Positions 10,197 through 19,061 of a DNA stretch of 64,000 nt are shown here, one piece after another. Every line of letters begins with the position of its first letter. Within the stretch, counting starts at the first letter, position 1. Origin of the DNA: Paenibacillus glycanilyticus NBRC 16618 (GTDB lineage Bacteria; Bacillota; Bacilli; Paenibacillales; Paenibacillaceae); assembly GCF_004000805.1 (NCBI RefSeq), contig NZ_BILY01000004.1, positions 1 through 64,000 on the forward strand. The letters run 5' to 3'. The notes under the pieces are model-generated. The model saw only the letters and a program-made list of their open reading frames with translations, did not search any database and had not been told where the DNA came from. The translations under genes were made by a program, and so were the position numbers.

Positions 10197-11393
10197 ATGG
10201 CTACGGCTTCACCAACCCTGCAGAAAAGGGACAATATTCCCCAGCTGCTACTCGTACGGGCAATGGCTATTATAGGCGTCCTGTCCGTCCATTCCACTTC
10301 GTTTGCCACCGTCGCTATGGTGGATTCGAACTACTTTTTTCTTTACAACTTCTTCAATATTTTCATGAAGATCGGAACGACAACCTTTATTTTCCTAAGC
10401 AGCTTTGTCCTCTTCTACAATTATTATACGCGGCCGTTGGACAAGCAGCTGCTCGGAAGCTTTTATAAGAAACGGTTGTTGTACATTATAATTCCGTATT
10501 TGGTCTTCTCTTTGTTTTATTTTACGGTGCTGCATTACCTTTATTATCCGGATCGGTCTCTATCAACGGAAATTCATAATTTTATCGATAAAGTACTTAC
10601 CGGCAAGGCCTATACGCATTTATATTTCGTGTATATAAACATACAGTTCTATCTGATGTTTCCGTTGTTCCTGTGGCTGATGAAAAAATATCCGCGCACG
10701 ATCAAATGGGCCATTCCCGCGGGGATTGCCATTCAATGGGCGTTCTTTATTATCAATAAACACGTGCTTCCAGACCCCGGCGTTCCTAACCGCGGCAGCT
10801 GGTCGTTCTCTTATTTCTCTTATTACTTGCTTGGCGCTGCTCTTGGGATTTATTATCCGAAAATCAAAGAATGGATTATTATGGCAAGGAAGCATGCAAC
10901 TAACGCTCGCGTCGTAACGTGGGTTGCCTTGTGGGCACTGTGGATCGCGGCGGGCTTGGCCCATGTGTATTTGTATTACGAGACCAGGCTGCACCTGAAA
11001 TCGTTCAACACTACATTGTTCGATCTGGTGTGGAATATTCATGGGGTGCTGACGGCGCTCGTTTTATTGCAACTTTCGTTTATATTGTCCAAAAAGCTGC
11101 CGCATGTCCTGACCAAGGTTATCGCAAGACTTGGCGCTTTATCGTTTGGCGTATACCTGATTCATCCATTCTTCCTGCTTCTCTACCGGGAACACCCGCT
11201 TCATACGGGTACGGCATGGCTGCTTCATCTTTGGTATCTCGGCGGCTTCGCGCTTGCCCTGACCGCATCCTGGTTCGTGGTTGGTTTCTTCGCCCGTTAT
11301 GTTCCATTTAACTGGATCGCTTTCGGCAATCTGCCAAAGCCCAAAAAACGGCCTTCTCAGCCGGTTATGCCGGAAAGACAGCTGGACGCGTAA
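10197..11393 (+). CDS. Membrane acyltransferase-3 family protein (IcaC-like)
   Basis: A 398-residue integral membrane protein with about ten hydrophobic segments and the family start LLLVRAMAIIGVLSVHSTSF, carrying the conserved Arg and His. Acyltransferase-3 proteins transfer acetyl or succinyl groups to surface glycans; the overall look and the neighbouring polysaccharide deacetylase recall the IcaC/IcaB pair of poly-N-acetylglucosamine systems. The GTG of the deacetylase is 23 bases after the stop, so the two are probably cotranscribed. ATG 10197 has GGAAGG upstream. No glycan synthase (IcaA type) is present, so the glycan acted on is unknown. Confidence 0.85.
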   Translation: MATASPTLQKRDNIPQLLLVRAMAIIGVLSVHSTSFATVAMVDSNYFFLYNFFNIFMKIGTTTFIFLSSFVLFYNYYTRPLDKQLLGSFYKKRLLYIIIPYLVFSLFYFTVLHYLYYPDRSLSTEIHNFIDKVLTGKAYTHLYFVYINIQFYLMFPLFLWLMKKYPRTIKWAIPAGIAIQWAFFIINKHVLPDPGVPNRGSWSFSYFSYYLLGAALGIYYPKIKEWIIMARKHATNARVVTWVALWALWIAAGLAHVYLYYETRLHLKSFNTTLFDLVWNIHGVLTALVLLQLSFILSKKLPHVLTKVIARLGALSFGVYLIHPFFLLLYREHPLHTGTAWLLHLWYLGGFALALTASWFVVGFFARYVPFNWIAFGNLPKPKKRPSQPVMPERQLDA

Positions 11394-11416
11394 TACATCC
11401 GTAGGAGGAATAAGTT

Positions 11417-12274
11417 GTGAGAATGAAAGTGATTGCTGCACTCCTCGTCATCGCCATTGCGATCACTTGGCCGGTGTCCAAATACCAGCTTGAGGCTTCC
11501 GCCAACAAACCAGCGCATTACAAGAACAAAGTTATCGTCCTTATGTATCATCATATCGATGAGAAAGAAAGCGGAGCGACGATCTCGCCCAGCCGATTCG
11601 GCACGCATATGAAGCTTCTGAAGGAGAACGGCTACAATGTCATCAGCATTGAGCAGTTCGAGGATTTCATGCAGCACAAAGCGAAAGTACCGGATAACGC
11701 CGTTGTTATTACCTTTGACGACGGGTACGAAAGCTTTGACCAATATGCGGTTCCCATTTTGAAAAAATATAATTTCCCGGCTACACACTTCGTTATCGGC
11801 TCGAGCAGCGACCATCAGAATGTGCACACGAAGCATCTGACTTGGGATACGATGCGCAAGCTAAAAGGCGAAGGCTTCAGCTTCTATAGCCATACTTATA
11901 ACCAGCATGACTATGCCCCTCTTGATAAAAAGGGCAAGAAAAAGGGCCCTATGCTAAGCAATCCGATTTACCTTCCGGACAAAGGGCGCGTGGAGACGAA
12001 GAAGGAATACATGGCGCGCGTTGAAGCGGATGCCCAGCTGATGGAAAAAAGGCTGAAGGAAGAGCTGAATAATACGCGTCAGATGCTCGCTTTCCCGTAT
12101 GGCGCTTTTAGCCCGACGGCTAAACAGCTTGAGAAAAATGCAGGCGTTACCTTATTCTTCACCGTGCATCCCGGCATAAACAGACCGGGGTCAGACGAAG
12201 CATTCCGACTGAACGCCGGAACTCCGACACTCTCGGGCAACAAATTCCTCGAGATGCTGAAGAAATACGGATAA
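11417..12274 (+). CDS. Polysaccharide deacetylase (NodB/IcaB-like), exported
   Basis: A 285-residue protein with an N-terminal hydrophobic segment (about residues 4-20) that would export or anchor it. Carbohydrate esterase 4 motifs: MYHHI near the start of the domain, TFDDGYES (metal and catalytic Asp pair), SHTYNQHD (metal-binding His) and LAFPYG. It should remove N-acetyl groups from a surface glycan such as poly-GlcNAc. The GTG at 11417 is preferred over the ATG at 11423 because AGGAGG is 8 bases upstream. It follows the acyltransferase-3 gene in the same operon and ends at a shared bidirectional terminator. Confidence 0.9.
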   Translation: MRMKVIAALLVIAIAITWPVSKYQLEASANKPAHYKNKVIVLMYHHIDEKESGATISPSRFGTHMKLLKENGYNVISIEQFEDFMQHKAKVPDNAVVITFDDGYESFDQYAVPILKKYNFPATHFVIGSSSDHQNVHTKHLTWDTMRKLKGEGFSFYSHTYNQHDYAPLDKKGKKKGPMLSNPIYLPDKGRVETKKEYMARVEADAQLMEKRLKEELNNTRQMLAFPYGAFSPTAKQLEKNAGVTLFFTVHPGINRPGSDEAFRLNAGTPTLSGNKFLEMLKKYG

Positions 12275-12297
12275 CTGATTAGGAATAGCCCTACAGC

Positions 12298-12330
12298 AAA
12301 TAACCTTAGCCGCACTGGCTAAGGTTATTT
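12298..12330. terminator. Bidirectional terminator
   Basis: A 14-bp perfect stem (12298-12311 with 12317-12330) flanked by A/T-rich tracts lies between the convergent deacetylase and CDF genes and can serve both. Confidence 0.85.
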
Positions 12331-12335
12331 ATTTA

Positions 12336-13232
12336 TTAATGCAGAGAACCGGAACCGGGATAGGGCTCTTCATGCGGCTCCACATGAACATGGACGCTCA
12401 TGATGTTATGTTTGCCTTCCATCCGCTGCTCGATCTCATCGCTGATCCGATGACTTTCAATAAGCGTCAGACCGGGATCCACCTGCACAATTACATCGAT
12501 GAGCACATTGCTTCCGTGTACGCGGGCCTTTATGTCCTTAATGGATTTGACGCCCTTGGTCCCCTCTATCGTGGAACGCAGCGTCATGAGCTCGTTGGCA
12601 TCAAAGCCATCCGTCAAGGCATGGGTTGAGCTGTAGAAAATATCCCAGGCTGTCTTGCATATGATGGCGCCTACCGCAAGCGCGGCTACCGGATCCAGCC
12701 AAGGCAGGCCAAACTGAGCGCCTATAATCCCGATTGCCGCACCGATGCTGACAAGCGTGTCGGATAAATTATCTTTTGCCGCCGCATGCAAAGCCTGGTT
12801 ATTGATCCGGTTAGCCAGCCTGCGGTTATAGAGGTATACGGCCCCCATACAGGCTGCCGCAAACAAAGCAACCCATGCCGAGGTCAGCGAAGGCACGGTC
12901 TGCTCACCCGAGAATAAAGAACGTACCGTGTTGATGATCACCTGCAGACCAACCGTCGCCATAATGAACGAAGCAATAAGCGCCGCAATCGTCTCTGCCC
13001 GGAAATGTCCGTAAGGATGATCCTTGTCGGGCGGCTTCTGAGAAATGCGAAGACCAATCAGTACAGCAACCGAAGCGATAATATCCGTCAGGTTATTAAA
13101 GCCGTCCGCAACGAGCGCCCCAGAGGCAAACCAATAGCCTGCGCCTAGCTTGATAGCCGACAGCCCGACATAAGCCCCGATGCTGATTAAGGCTCCTTTC
13201 TCGCCCTGCTTGATCTCTTCATACTGATTCAT
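12336..13232 (-). CDS. Cation diffusion facilitator (CDF) family metal transporter
   Basis: A 298-residue inner-membrane metal/proton antiporter with six predicted helices. The metal-site motifs are DGFNNLTD in helix 2 and HAAAKDNLSD in helix 5. A cytoplasmic C-terminal ferredoxin-like domain ends in the His-rich MSVHVHVEPHEE. The family exports Zn, Mn, Fe or related divalent ions; the Asp-for-His change in helix 2 is typical of the Mn/Fe-type branches, but the metal cannot be assigned. Start: ATG 13232, with GGGGAGG 13 bases upstream; an in-frame TTG and ATT lie closer to that site. Confidence 0.93.
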   Translation of the reverse strand: MNQYEEIKQGEKGALISIGAYVGLSAIKLGAGYWFASGALVADGFNNLTDIIASVAVLIGLRISQKPPDKDHPYGHFRAETIAALIASFIMATVGLQVIINTVRSLFSGEQTVPSLTSAWVALFAAACMGAVYLYNRRLANRINNQALHAAAKDNLSDTLVSIGAAIGIIGAQFGLPWLDPVAALAVGAIICKTAWDIFYSSTHALTDGFDANELMTLRSTIEGTKGVKSIKDIKARVHGSNVLIDVIVQVDPGLTLIESHRISDEIEQRMEGKHNIMSVHVHVEPHEEPYPGSGSLH

Positions 13233-13319
13233 GACAGCAATCAAACCTCCCCTACCCAAGCGATTCCATTAGGGCCTAAAGAAACAGTGTTTACCCTATG
13301 CGTGCTTTTATGCATGACT

Positions 13320-13356
13320 AAAAAAAAAGAGCCGTACAGTCAGGACTGTACAGCTC
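13320..13356 (-). terminator. Terminator of the ABC-F gene
   Basis: A 12-bp stem (arms about 13330-13341 and 13344-13355, one wobble pair) followed by a run of eight T residues on the minus strand. Confidence 0.9.
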
Positions 13357-13367
13357 TCTCTATACGA

Positions 13368-14987
13368 TTAAACCGCGTACATCCGCTCGCGAAGGGCTTT
13401 AATCTCATCGCTCTCGAGGTACTCGTCGTAAGTCATCATTCTGTCGATCAAGCCGTTAGGCGTAATCTCCATGATTCTGTTCGCAATAGTTTGCACGAAC
13501 TGATGGTCATGCGAGGTAAACAGAACCGTGCAGTCCGTTTCCGTCAGACCATTGTTAAGCGCCGTAATGGACTCGAGGTCCAAGTGGTTCGTAGGCTCGT
13601 CAAGGATAAACACGTTTGCGCCGCTCAGCATGATTTTGGAAAGCATGCAGCGCACTTTCTCGCCGCCGGACAAAACGGATGCTTTCTTCATCGCATCGTC
13701 GCCGGAGAAGAGCATACGGCCCAGGAAGCCGCGGATAAACGTCTCGTCCGGATCCTTGGAGTATTGGCGAAGCCATTCCACGAGGTTCAGCTCCACGCCG
13801 TCGAAGTAAGGCGCGTTGTCTTTCGGGAAGTAGCCTTGCGTTGTCGTAACGCCCCATTGATACGTGCCGGAATCTGCTTCCAGCTCGCCCATGAGAAGTT
13901 GGAACAATACCGTCTTCGGCAGGCCGTTAGGGCCAACGAAAGCGATTTTGTCGCCTTTGTTTACGGCAATCGTCAAGTTATCAATCACTTTCTCGCCGTC
14001 AATTGTCTTAGTCAGACCTTCAACAAGCAGCAAGGATTTGCCCGCTTCGCGTTCGCCCTTGAATTGAATGAACGGATATTTGCGGTTTGACGGACGAATG
14101 TCGTCGAGCGTAATTTTATCCAGCAATTTTTTACGGGAGGTCGCTTGCTTGGACTTCGATTTATTCGCACTGAAGCGTTGGACAAACGCTTGAAGTTCTT
14201 TAATCTTGTCTTCTTTCTTCTTGTTCTCGCTGCGTTGAAGCGCGAGAGCCAGCTGAGAAGACTCGTACCAGAAGTCGTAGTTGCCCACGTACATCTGGAT
14301 TTTGCCAAAGTCGATGTCCGCAATATGCGTACATACGGTGTTCAGGAAGTGACGGTCATGGCTGACAACCACAACGGTGCCTTCATAACCGGACAGGAAA
14401 TCTTCCAGCCAACGGATCGATTCGATGTCCAAATGGTTGGTAGGCTCGTCGAGGAGAAGGATGTTCGGCTCGCCGAACAACGCTTGCGCGAGCAGGACGC
14501 GGACTTTCTCGTTGCCGCCCAGCTCAGACATTTTCTTATCATGCAGATCCGGAGTGATGCCAAGACCGTTCAGCATCTCAGCCGCTTGCGATTCCGCTTC
14601 CCAGCCGTTCATATCGGCGAATTCGGCTTCCAGCTCGCCTGCGCGCATGCCGTCTTCATCGGTGAAGTCGGCTTTCGCGTAAAGGGCATCCTTCTCTTTC
14701 ATCACGTCATACAGCTTCTTGTGGCCCATAATAACCGTTTCGAGGACGTTAAACTCGTCGTATTCGAAATGGTTCTGCTTGAGTACCGCAAGACGTTCGC
14801 CCGGGGTAATGTGAACTTCGCCGCTGGACTGTTCAACCTCTCCGGACAAAATTTTCAGAAACGTCGATTTACCGGCGCCGTTTGCGCCAATCAAGCCATA
14901 GCAGTTGCCAGGCGTAAATTTGATATTTACATCTTCGAACAATGGCTTCTTACCGTAGCGAAGCGTTATGCCGCTAGTACTAATCAT
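13368..14987 (-). CDS. ykpA: ABC-F family ATPase, YkpA type
   Basis: A 539-residue soluble protein with two ABC domains and no membrane part. ABC-F proteins bind the ribosome E site and modulate translation. The first Walker A is intact (GANGAGKST). The second is degenerate (GPNGLPKT, lacking the Gly before Lys), also seen in the B. subtilis YkpA protein as I recall it. Both domains keep an LSGGE-like signature (LGGNEKVR, LSGGEKVR) and LDEPTNHLD Walker B motifs, with the KSKQATSRKKLLDKI interdomain linker. The ATG at 14987 is chosen; a longer in-frame reading adds 48 residues with no homology. Confidence 0.93.
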   Translation of the reverse strand: MISTSGITLRYGKKPLFEDVNIKFTPGNCYGLIGANGAGKSTFLKILSGEVEQSSGEVHITPGERLAVLKQNHFEYDEFNVLETVIMGHKKLYDVMKEKDALYAKADFTDEDGMRAGELEAEFADMNGWEAESQAAEMLNGLGITPDLHDKKMSELGGNEKVRVLLAQALFGEPNILLLDEPTNHLDIESIRWLEDFLSGYEGTVVVVSHDRHFLNTVCTHIADIDFGKIQMYVGNYDFWYESSQLALALQRSENKKKEDKIKELQAFVQRFSANKSKSKQATSRKKLLDKITLDDIRPSNRKYPFIQFKGEREAGKSLLLVEGLTKTIDGEKVIDNLTIAVNKGDKIAFVGPNGLPKTVLFQLLMGELEADSGTYQWGVTTTQGYFPKDNAPYFDGVELNLVEWLRQYSKDPDETFIRGFLGRMLFSGDDAMKKASVLSGGEKVRCMLSKIMLSGANVFILDEPTNHLDLESITALNNGLTETDCTVLFTSHDHQFVQTIANRIMEITPNGLIDRMMTYDEYLESDEIKALRERMYAV

Positions 14988-15302
14988 TGTATTTAATCCC
15001 GTCCTTCTTTTCCAACTCAATTTATCTCGAACCATTATACCACAGTCTGAACGTTCAATTACACCCAATGGGAAAAGATAATAGTAGGTTAAATGGCAAA
15101 CTGCGCATTCAAATGTTCTTCCGATCGCCATTACTCGAGAATTCCTTTGAATTTAGCTTTATTTGTTTGAATCCTCGAGCAAAAGCGAACGCTTAAAAGC
15201 TTTCTGCAGGAAAGCCTCTTCGGAAGCATAAGCTCTGCTTCTCCAGAATCATTTGTAATGCTCCGCTTGCAATTTAACCTGATAATGAAAAAAACAATAA
15301 AA
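14988..15302. other. Intergenic region upstream of the ABC-F gene
   Basis: No gene is supported. It contains an imperfect inverted repeat with 11-bp arms (15134-15144 and 15169-15179, one mismatch, each containing CTCGAG) and the T-tract of the downstream terminator for the oxidoreductase. Nothing else was recognised. Confidence 0.5.
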
Positions 15303-15329
15303 GCGGCCGTGTAATACAAACACGGCCGC
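15284..15329 (-). terminator. Terminator of the Gfo/Idh/MocA gene
   Basis: A perfect 10-bp GC-rich stem (15303-15312 with 15320-15329) followed on the minus strand by a long T-rich tract. Confidence 0.9.
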
Positions 15330-15345
15330 ACATTCATTCAACTTA

Positions 15346-16416
15346 TTAATCCCAGTTCAGCTTCACTTCGTTGCCGGTACGGGACGATTCGTAAATCGCG
15401 TCCAAAATGCGGCTGTTGGTATAGCCCGAAAGCGCGGAGGATATCGGCTCCTTGCCTTCGTTAACGCATTCCACGAAATGCTTGCTCAGCAGCACGCGGT
15501 CTTCTTCGCCTTCAAGCGGCTCAATGTTCGACTCGACGATATCGTCGCCTTCATGGGTTACGAATTTGCCGTCGCTGCCAACAAGCGCCGCGCCGCCTTC
15601 CTTGCCCATCAGGTGGATAAACGGATCCTGGCTCATGCCCGCCGCATGCGCGGCCCAGCTTACGTCAAGCGACAGCGTTGCGCCGTTATCGAACTTGATC
15701 AGCGCCGTTGCAAGATCCTCAACATCATAGTAGCCGTCCCAGTTCGGCGTACCCCAAGTGCCGATGCCGCGGCGTTCCGGACCAAATTCGGCATAAGTGG
15801 AGCCGTATACGGATACCGGCTTTGGATTGCCCATCAGATAAAGCGACAGATCCAGCATATGAACGCCGATGTCGATCAGCGGTCCGCCGCCGGCCATATC
15901 CTTGCGGGTAAACCAGGAGCCCCAGCCCGGGATGCCTTTTTTGCGCACCCAGCCGGTTTTTACGTTATAGATACGGCCAAGATCGCCGTTTTCAACACGC
16001 GCTTTAATCGCGCGGTTAATGCCGGTCCAGCGCATTTGCTGCGCCATCATGAGCACTTTGCCCGAAGCCTTCTGCGCTTCGTAGATCGTACGGGCCGCCT
16101 CGGCATCAATCGCCATCGGTTTCTCGAGCAAGACATGCTTGCCCTGCTTTAAAGCTTCAATGGCGAGCGGTGCATGGAACTGGTTCGGAACGCCGATAAC
16201 CACGGCATCGATTTCCGGATCCTCCAGCAAGGCCTGCGGGTTCTCGTGAACCGTCTTTACGCCGAACTCCTCTGCTCTTTGCGCGGCAAGCGGCAAATAA
16301 GCATCGGTAATCGCGGCAACGTATACCGATTCCGCTCCAACCTTCGCGAATGTTTCCAAGTGGACCTTGCCGATAGCCCCTGCTCCAATTATGCCAAGAC
16401 GAATAGGCTGACTCAT
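15346..16416 (-). CDS. Gfo/Idh/MocA family oxidoreductase
   Basis: A 356-residue NAD(P)-dependent sugar or inositol dehydrogenase. The Rossmann domain begins RLGIIGAGAIGKVH; the family signature EKPMAID supplies the catalytic Lys region, and GGGPLIDIGVHMLDL holds the active-site Asp and His. Substrate unknown. The ATG at 16416 is chosen because AGGAGG is 11 bases upstream; the longer reading frame has no homology before it. Monocistronic with its own terminator, facing away from the metallo-hydrolase upstream region. Confidence 0.92.
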   Translation of the reverse strand: MSQPIRLGIIGAGAIGKVHLETFAKVGAESVYVAAITDAYLPLAAQRAEEFGVKTVHENPQALLEDPEIDAVVIGVPNQFHAPLAIEALKQGKHVLLEKPMAIDAEAARTIYEAQKASGKVLMMAQQMRWTGINRAIKARVENGDLGRIYNVKTGWVRKKGIPGWGSWFTRKDMAGGGPLIDIGVHMLDLSLYLMGNPKPVSVYGSTYAEFGPERRGIGTWGTPNWDGYYDVEDLATALIKFDNGATLSLDVSWAAHAAGMSQDPFIHLMGKEGGAALVGSDGKFVTHEGDDIVESNIEPLEGEEDRVLLSKHFVECVNEGKEPISSALSGYTNSRILDAIYESSRTGNEVKLNWD

Positions 16417-16529
16417 GTTCTCTAGTTTCCTCCTAAAATGAATTATCCCCGTAATGGCGATATTCAATTGCAACAATATATCCCTAAGTATAGCTCTCCT
16501 GCCGAGGAGAGTCACTGTGCTTATTTGGC

Positions 16530-17507
16530 TTACTCTTGTTCTCGTTTGTTATTTTCCCGGCTTGGGCAGCGCCAAGTCTCGCCGTGAAGGAGAATTCGGA
16601 CACGTTGTTCATCCAGCCCGATCCGTTCCCGCTCGTTAGCCAGCCGGTCAAGAGCTTCGCGCGGCGTATCGTCGGCAAGCTTGAACGCCCCGTAATGCAT
16701 CGGCACAAACCATTTGGCTCCCGTATCCTCAAACGCCTGCAGCGCCTCCTCCGGCGTCACGTGCTGTGGTCCCATGAACCATTCCGGCTCGTACGCGCCA
16801 ATCGGCATTAAAGCCACATCGATATCGAATCGGCTGCCGATTTCCCTGAACCCGGAGAAATAACCGCTGTCACCGGCAAAATAGATCGTTGGCTCCAAGG
16901 AATTCTTGTCGGCCGGCTCCATCACCCAGCCGCCCCAATGAGAGCTGTTCATGTCCCATAGATTGCGGCGGGTCCAATGCTGGGAAGGCACAAAGGTAAT
17001 GCGGATGCCGTCAATAACAACCGACTCCCACCAGTGCAGCTCCTTCACATTCGTGAATCCCTTCAGCCTGAGCTTCGTGCGGAGCCCTGCCGGAACCAGC
17101 AGCAGCTTGCTGCCCTGAAGACGCCGAAGCGATTGGATATGAAGATGATCGTAATGGGAATGAGAGATAAGGATAATATCAACCGGGGGCACATCCTCGA
17201 TGGGCAGCCCCGGCGGTGCCAGCCGTCTTTGAAAAGCCATTTGTCCGGCCCATACGGGATCCGTGATCATATTTTTTCCGGCAAGCTGAATAAAGAAGGT
17301 GGAATGCCCAACCCATGTCAAAGACGGCTTTGCCCGATTTTCATGCAAAAAGGAAAGATCCGGCTCAACGCTCGGAATGGAATAGGAATAATCCTTCGTT
17401 TTTATTTTTCGGAGACGCTCCTGGCGCCATCGTTGCAAATGCTTAATGGAATTTTGCAGCTGTACCGGCTCGCTGTTCGTAAATTTCGTAAATTTATTCT
17501 GCTTCAA
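16530..17507 (-). CDS. Metallo-beta-lactamase-fold hydrolase, NAPE-PLD-like
   Basis: A 325-residue cytoplasmic protein of the MBL fold. The zinc-binding motif is HSHYDHL; further ligands are in FAGDSGYF and in the FVPMHYGAFKL stretch. The WVGHSTFFIQL beginning and the overall order match the N-acyl-phosphatidylethanolamine phospholipase D/UlaG-like branch, whose bacterial members act on varied phosphodiesters or lactones. Start: TTG with GGAGGG 8 bases upstream; the ATG inside that spacer stops at once. Divergent from cvfC. Confidence 0.88.
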   Translation of the reverse strand: MKQNKFTKFTNSEPVQLQNSIKHLQRWRQERLRKIKTKDYSYSIPSVEPDLSFLHENRAKPSLTWVGHSTFFIQLAGKNMITDPVWAGQMAFQRRLAPPGLPIEDVPPVDIILISHSHYDHLHIQSLRRLQGSKLLLVPAGLRTKLRLKGFTNVKELHWWESVVIDGIRITFVPSQHWTRRNLWDMNSSHWGGWVMEPADKNSLEPTIYFAGDSGYFSGFREIGSRFDIDVALMPIGAYEPEWFMGPQHVTPEEALQAFEDTGAKWFVPMHYGAFKLADDTPREALDRLANERERIGLDEQRVRILLHGETWRCPSRENNKREQE

Positions 17508-17655
17508 CCGTACATCCCTCCTGATTGTCTTGCCCTGTTATTTAAAGATACCAACTTGGGAATGTCCAATCAACCGCTGCGGAGCTGTATTCGCGTAAGC
17601 TGTTTTTTTCATGTACACTATGATTATAAGCTCAAGTTAGTGAACGGGAGGCATA

Positions 17656-18810
17656 ATGAAAATGAAACTTATTTCAATAGAACCAACCCCAAGTCCAAAT
17701 TCCATGAAGCTGAACGTGGATGAATCGCTACCGCGCGGCATCAGACAATCCTATACGAAAAAAGAAATCGAGTCCGCACCGGAGCCGCTGAAGGCGCTCC
17801 TCGCTATTGAAGGCGTGCGGAGCATCTTCCGCACGGCCGACTTTATCGCGCTGGACCGCGTGTCTAACGCGGACTGGGCGCGTATTCTCGCTGATGCGAG
17901 AGCGCTGCTGCAAGGCGGCAATGACGGAGACGCCGCAGCGGGAGCCGCGCTTGCGGCCGAGAGCTACGGCGAGGCGCATGTGCTTGTGCAAATGTACCGT
18001 GGCATTCCGATACAGGTACGCGTGAAAAACGGCGAGCGCGAAGCCCGCTCCGCGCTGCCTCAGAAATTTACCGATGCCGTGACCGAAGCAGCTGGCGCTT
18101 CGATGATCCGCGAACGGAAGCTGGAGGAATTCGGCGTTCGTTACGGCGAGCTTGAAGAGATTGCGGCCGAGATCGTGAAGGAGCTGGAAGCGGCTTATAC
18201 GCCCGACCGGCTGAAAGAGCTCATCTCGGCAGCCCAGGCATTAGGTCCCGGCGAAGAATCCGCTGCTCCGGCTAGGCCGGCACCGCTGTCCGGCGAAGAA
18301 ATCGCCGAGCGCTTCGAGTCGCCGGAATGGCAGGTCCGCTACGCCACGCTGGAGCGGATGGCCCCGGAGCCTGAGATGCTGCCGCTGATTTCCAAAGCAC
18401 TGCATGACGAGAACATGTCGATCCGCCGTCTTGCCGTCGTTTATCTTGGCGATCTTCGCACGCCTGAAGCCATGCCTTACCTGTTCGAGGCGCTGCGCGA
18501 CAAGTCCGTCTCCGTACGCCGTACAGCCGGCGATACGTTGTCCGATTGGGGCGATCCGGCCGCAACCGGCCCGATGATTGAAGCGCTTCGCGATCCGAAC
18601 AAGCTTGTCCGCTGGCGTGCTGCGCGCTTCCTGTACGAAGCCGGCGACGAGAGCGCCGTGGAAGCGCTGCGCGAGGCAGCGAAGGACGCCGAGTTCGAGA
18701 TCCAGCTGCAAGCGCAGATCGCGCTGGAGCGGATCGAGCGCGGCGAGGAAGCGGCCGGCTCGGTATGGCAGCAGATGACAGCCGCCAGAAGGAGCGAGCA
18801 GCAGCAATAA
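17656..18810 (+). CDS. cvfC: Conserved virulence factor C family protein (Nfu-N + HEAT repeats)
   Basis: A 384-residue protein matching the CvfC/YpgR family. Residues about 3-90 form a Nfu N-terminal-like domain (IEPTPSPNSMKLNVD start), usually found on iron-sulfur scaffold proteins. The middle is helical, and residues about 210-370 are HEAT/PBS-lyase-type repeats (RRLAVVYLGDL, RRTAGDTLSDWGD, RWRAARFLYEAGD). It lacks the Cys pair of a true Nfu scaffold domain. In Staphylococcus the family affects virulence and metabolism through an unclear mechanism. ATG with GGGAGG upstream; an in-frame ATG two codons later is possible. Confidence 0.88.
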   Translation: MKMKLISIEPTPSPNSMKLNVDESLPRGIRQSYTKKEIESAPEPLKALLAIEGVRSIFRTADFIALDRVSNADWARILADARALLQGGNDGDAAAGAALAAESYGEAHVLVQMYRGIPIQVRVKNGEREARSALPQKFTDAVTEAAGASMIRERKLEEFGVRYGELEEIAAEIVKELEAAYTPDRLKELISAAQALGPGEESAAPARPAPLSGEEIAERFESPEWQVRYATLERMAPEPEMLPLISKALHDENMSIRRLAVVYLGDLRTPEAMPYLFEALRDKSVSVRRTAGDTLSDWGDPAATGPMIEALRDPNKLVRWRAARFLYEAGDESAVEALREAAKDAEFEIQLQAQIALERIERGEEAAGSVWQQMTAARRSEQQQ

Positions 18811-19008
18811 GAGCAGCCGTAGACCGTATTTGAGCCTCAGACCGGAAGCGAAGCTGCAAGCTGCATTGTATCTATTGCAGCCTAATGGAACAATTTCATG
18901 CGATAAGCGGATTTAAGTTGCAGAAAGTACAATATATTACCTCAATTCCATCCTTTTTAAGCCAATCCGGGCTATATATACTGCTGATACCGCAATGGTG
19001 TCGCAAAA

Positions 19009-19044
19009 AAAGAGCATTCGCTTGATCGCAAGCGAATGCTCTTT
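19009..19044. terminator. Bidirectional terminator
   Basis: A perfect 15-bp stem (19009-19023 with 19030-19044), an A-run on the left and T-rich sequence on the right. It serves the minus-strand transglutaminase gene and possibly cvfC, 200 bases upstream. Confidence 0.9.
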
Positions 19045-19061
19045 CTTATTGTTTAGGCTTC

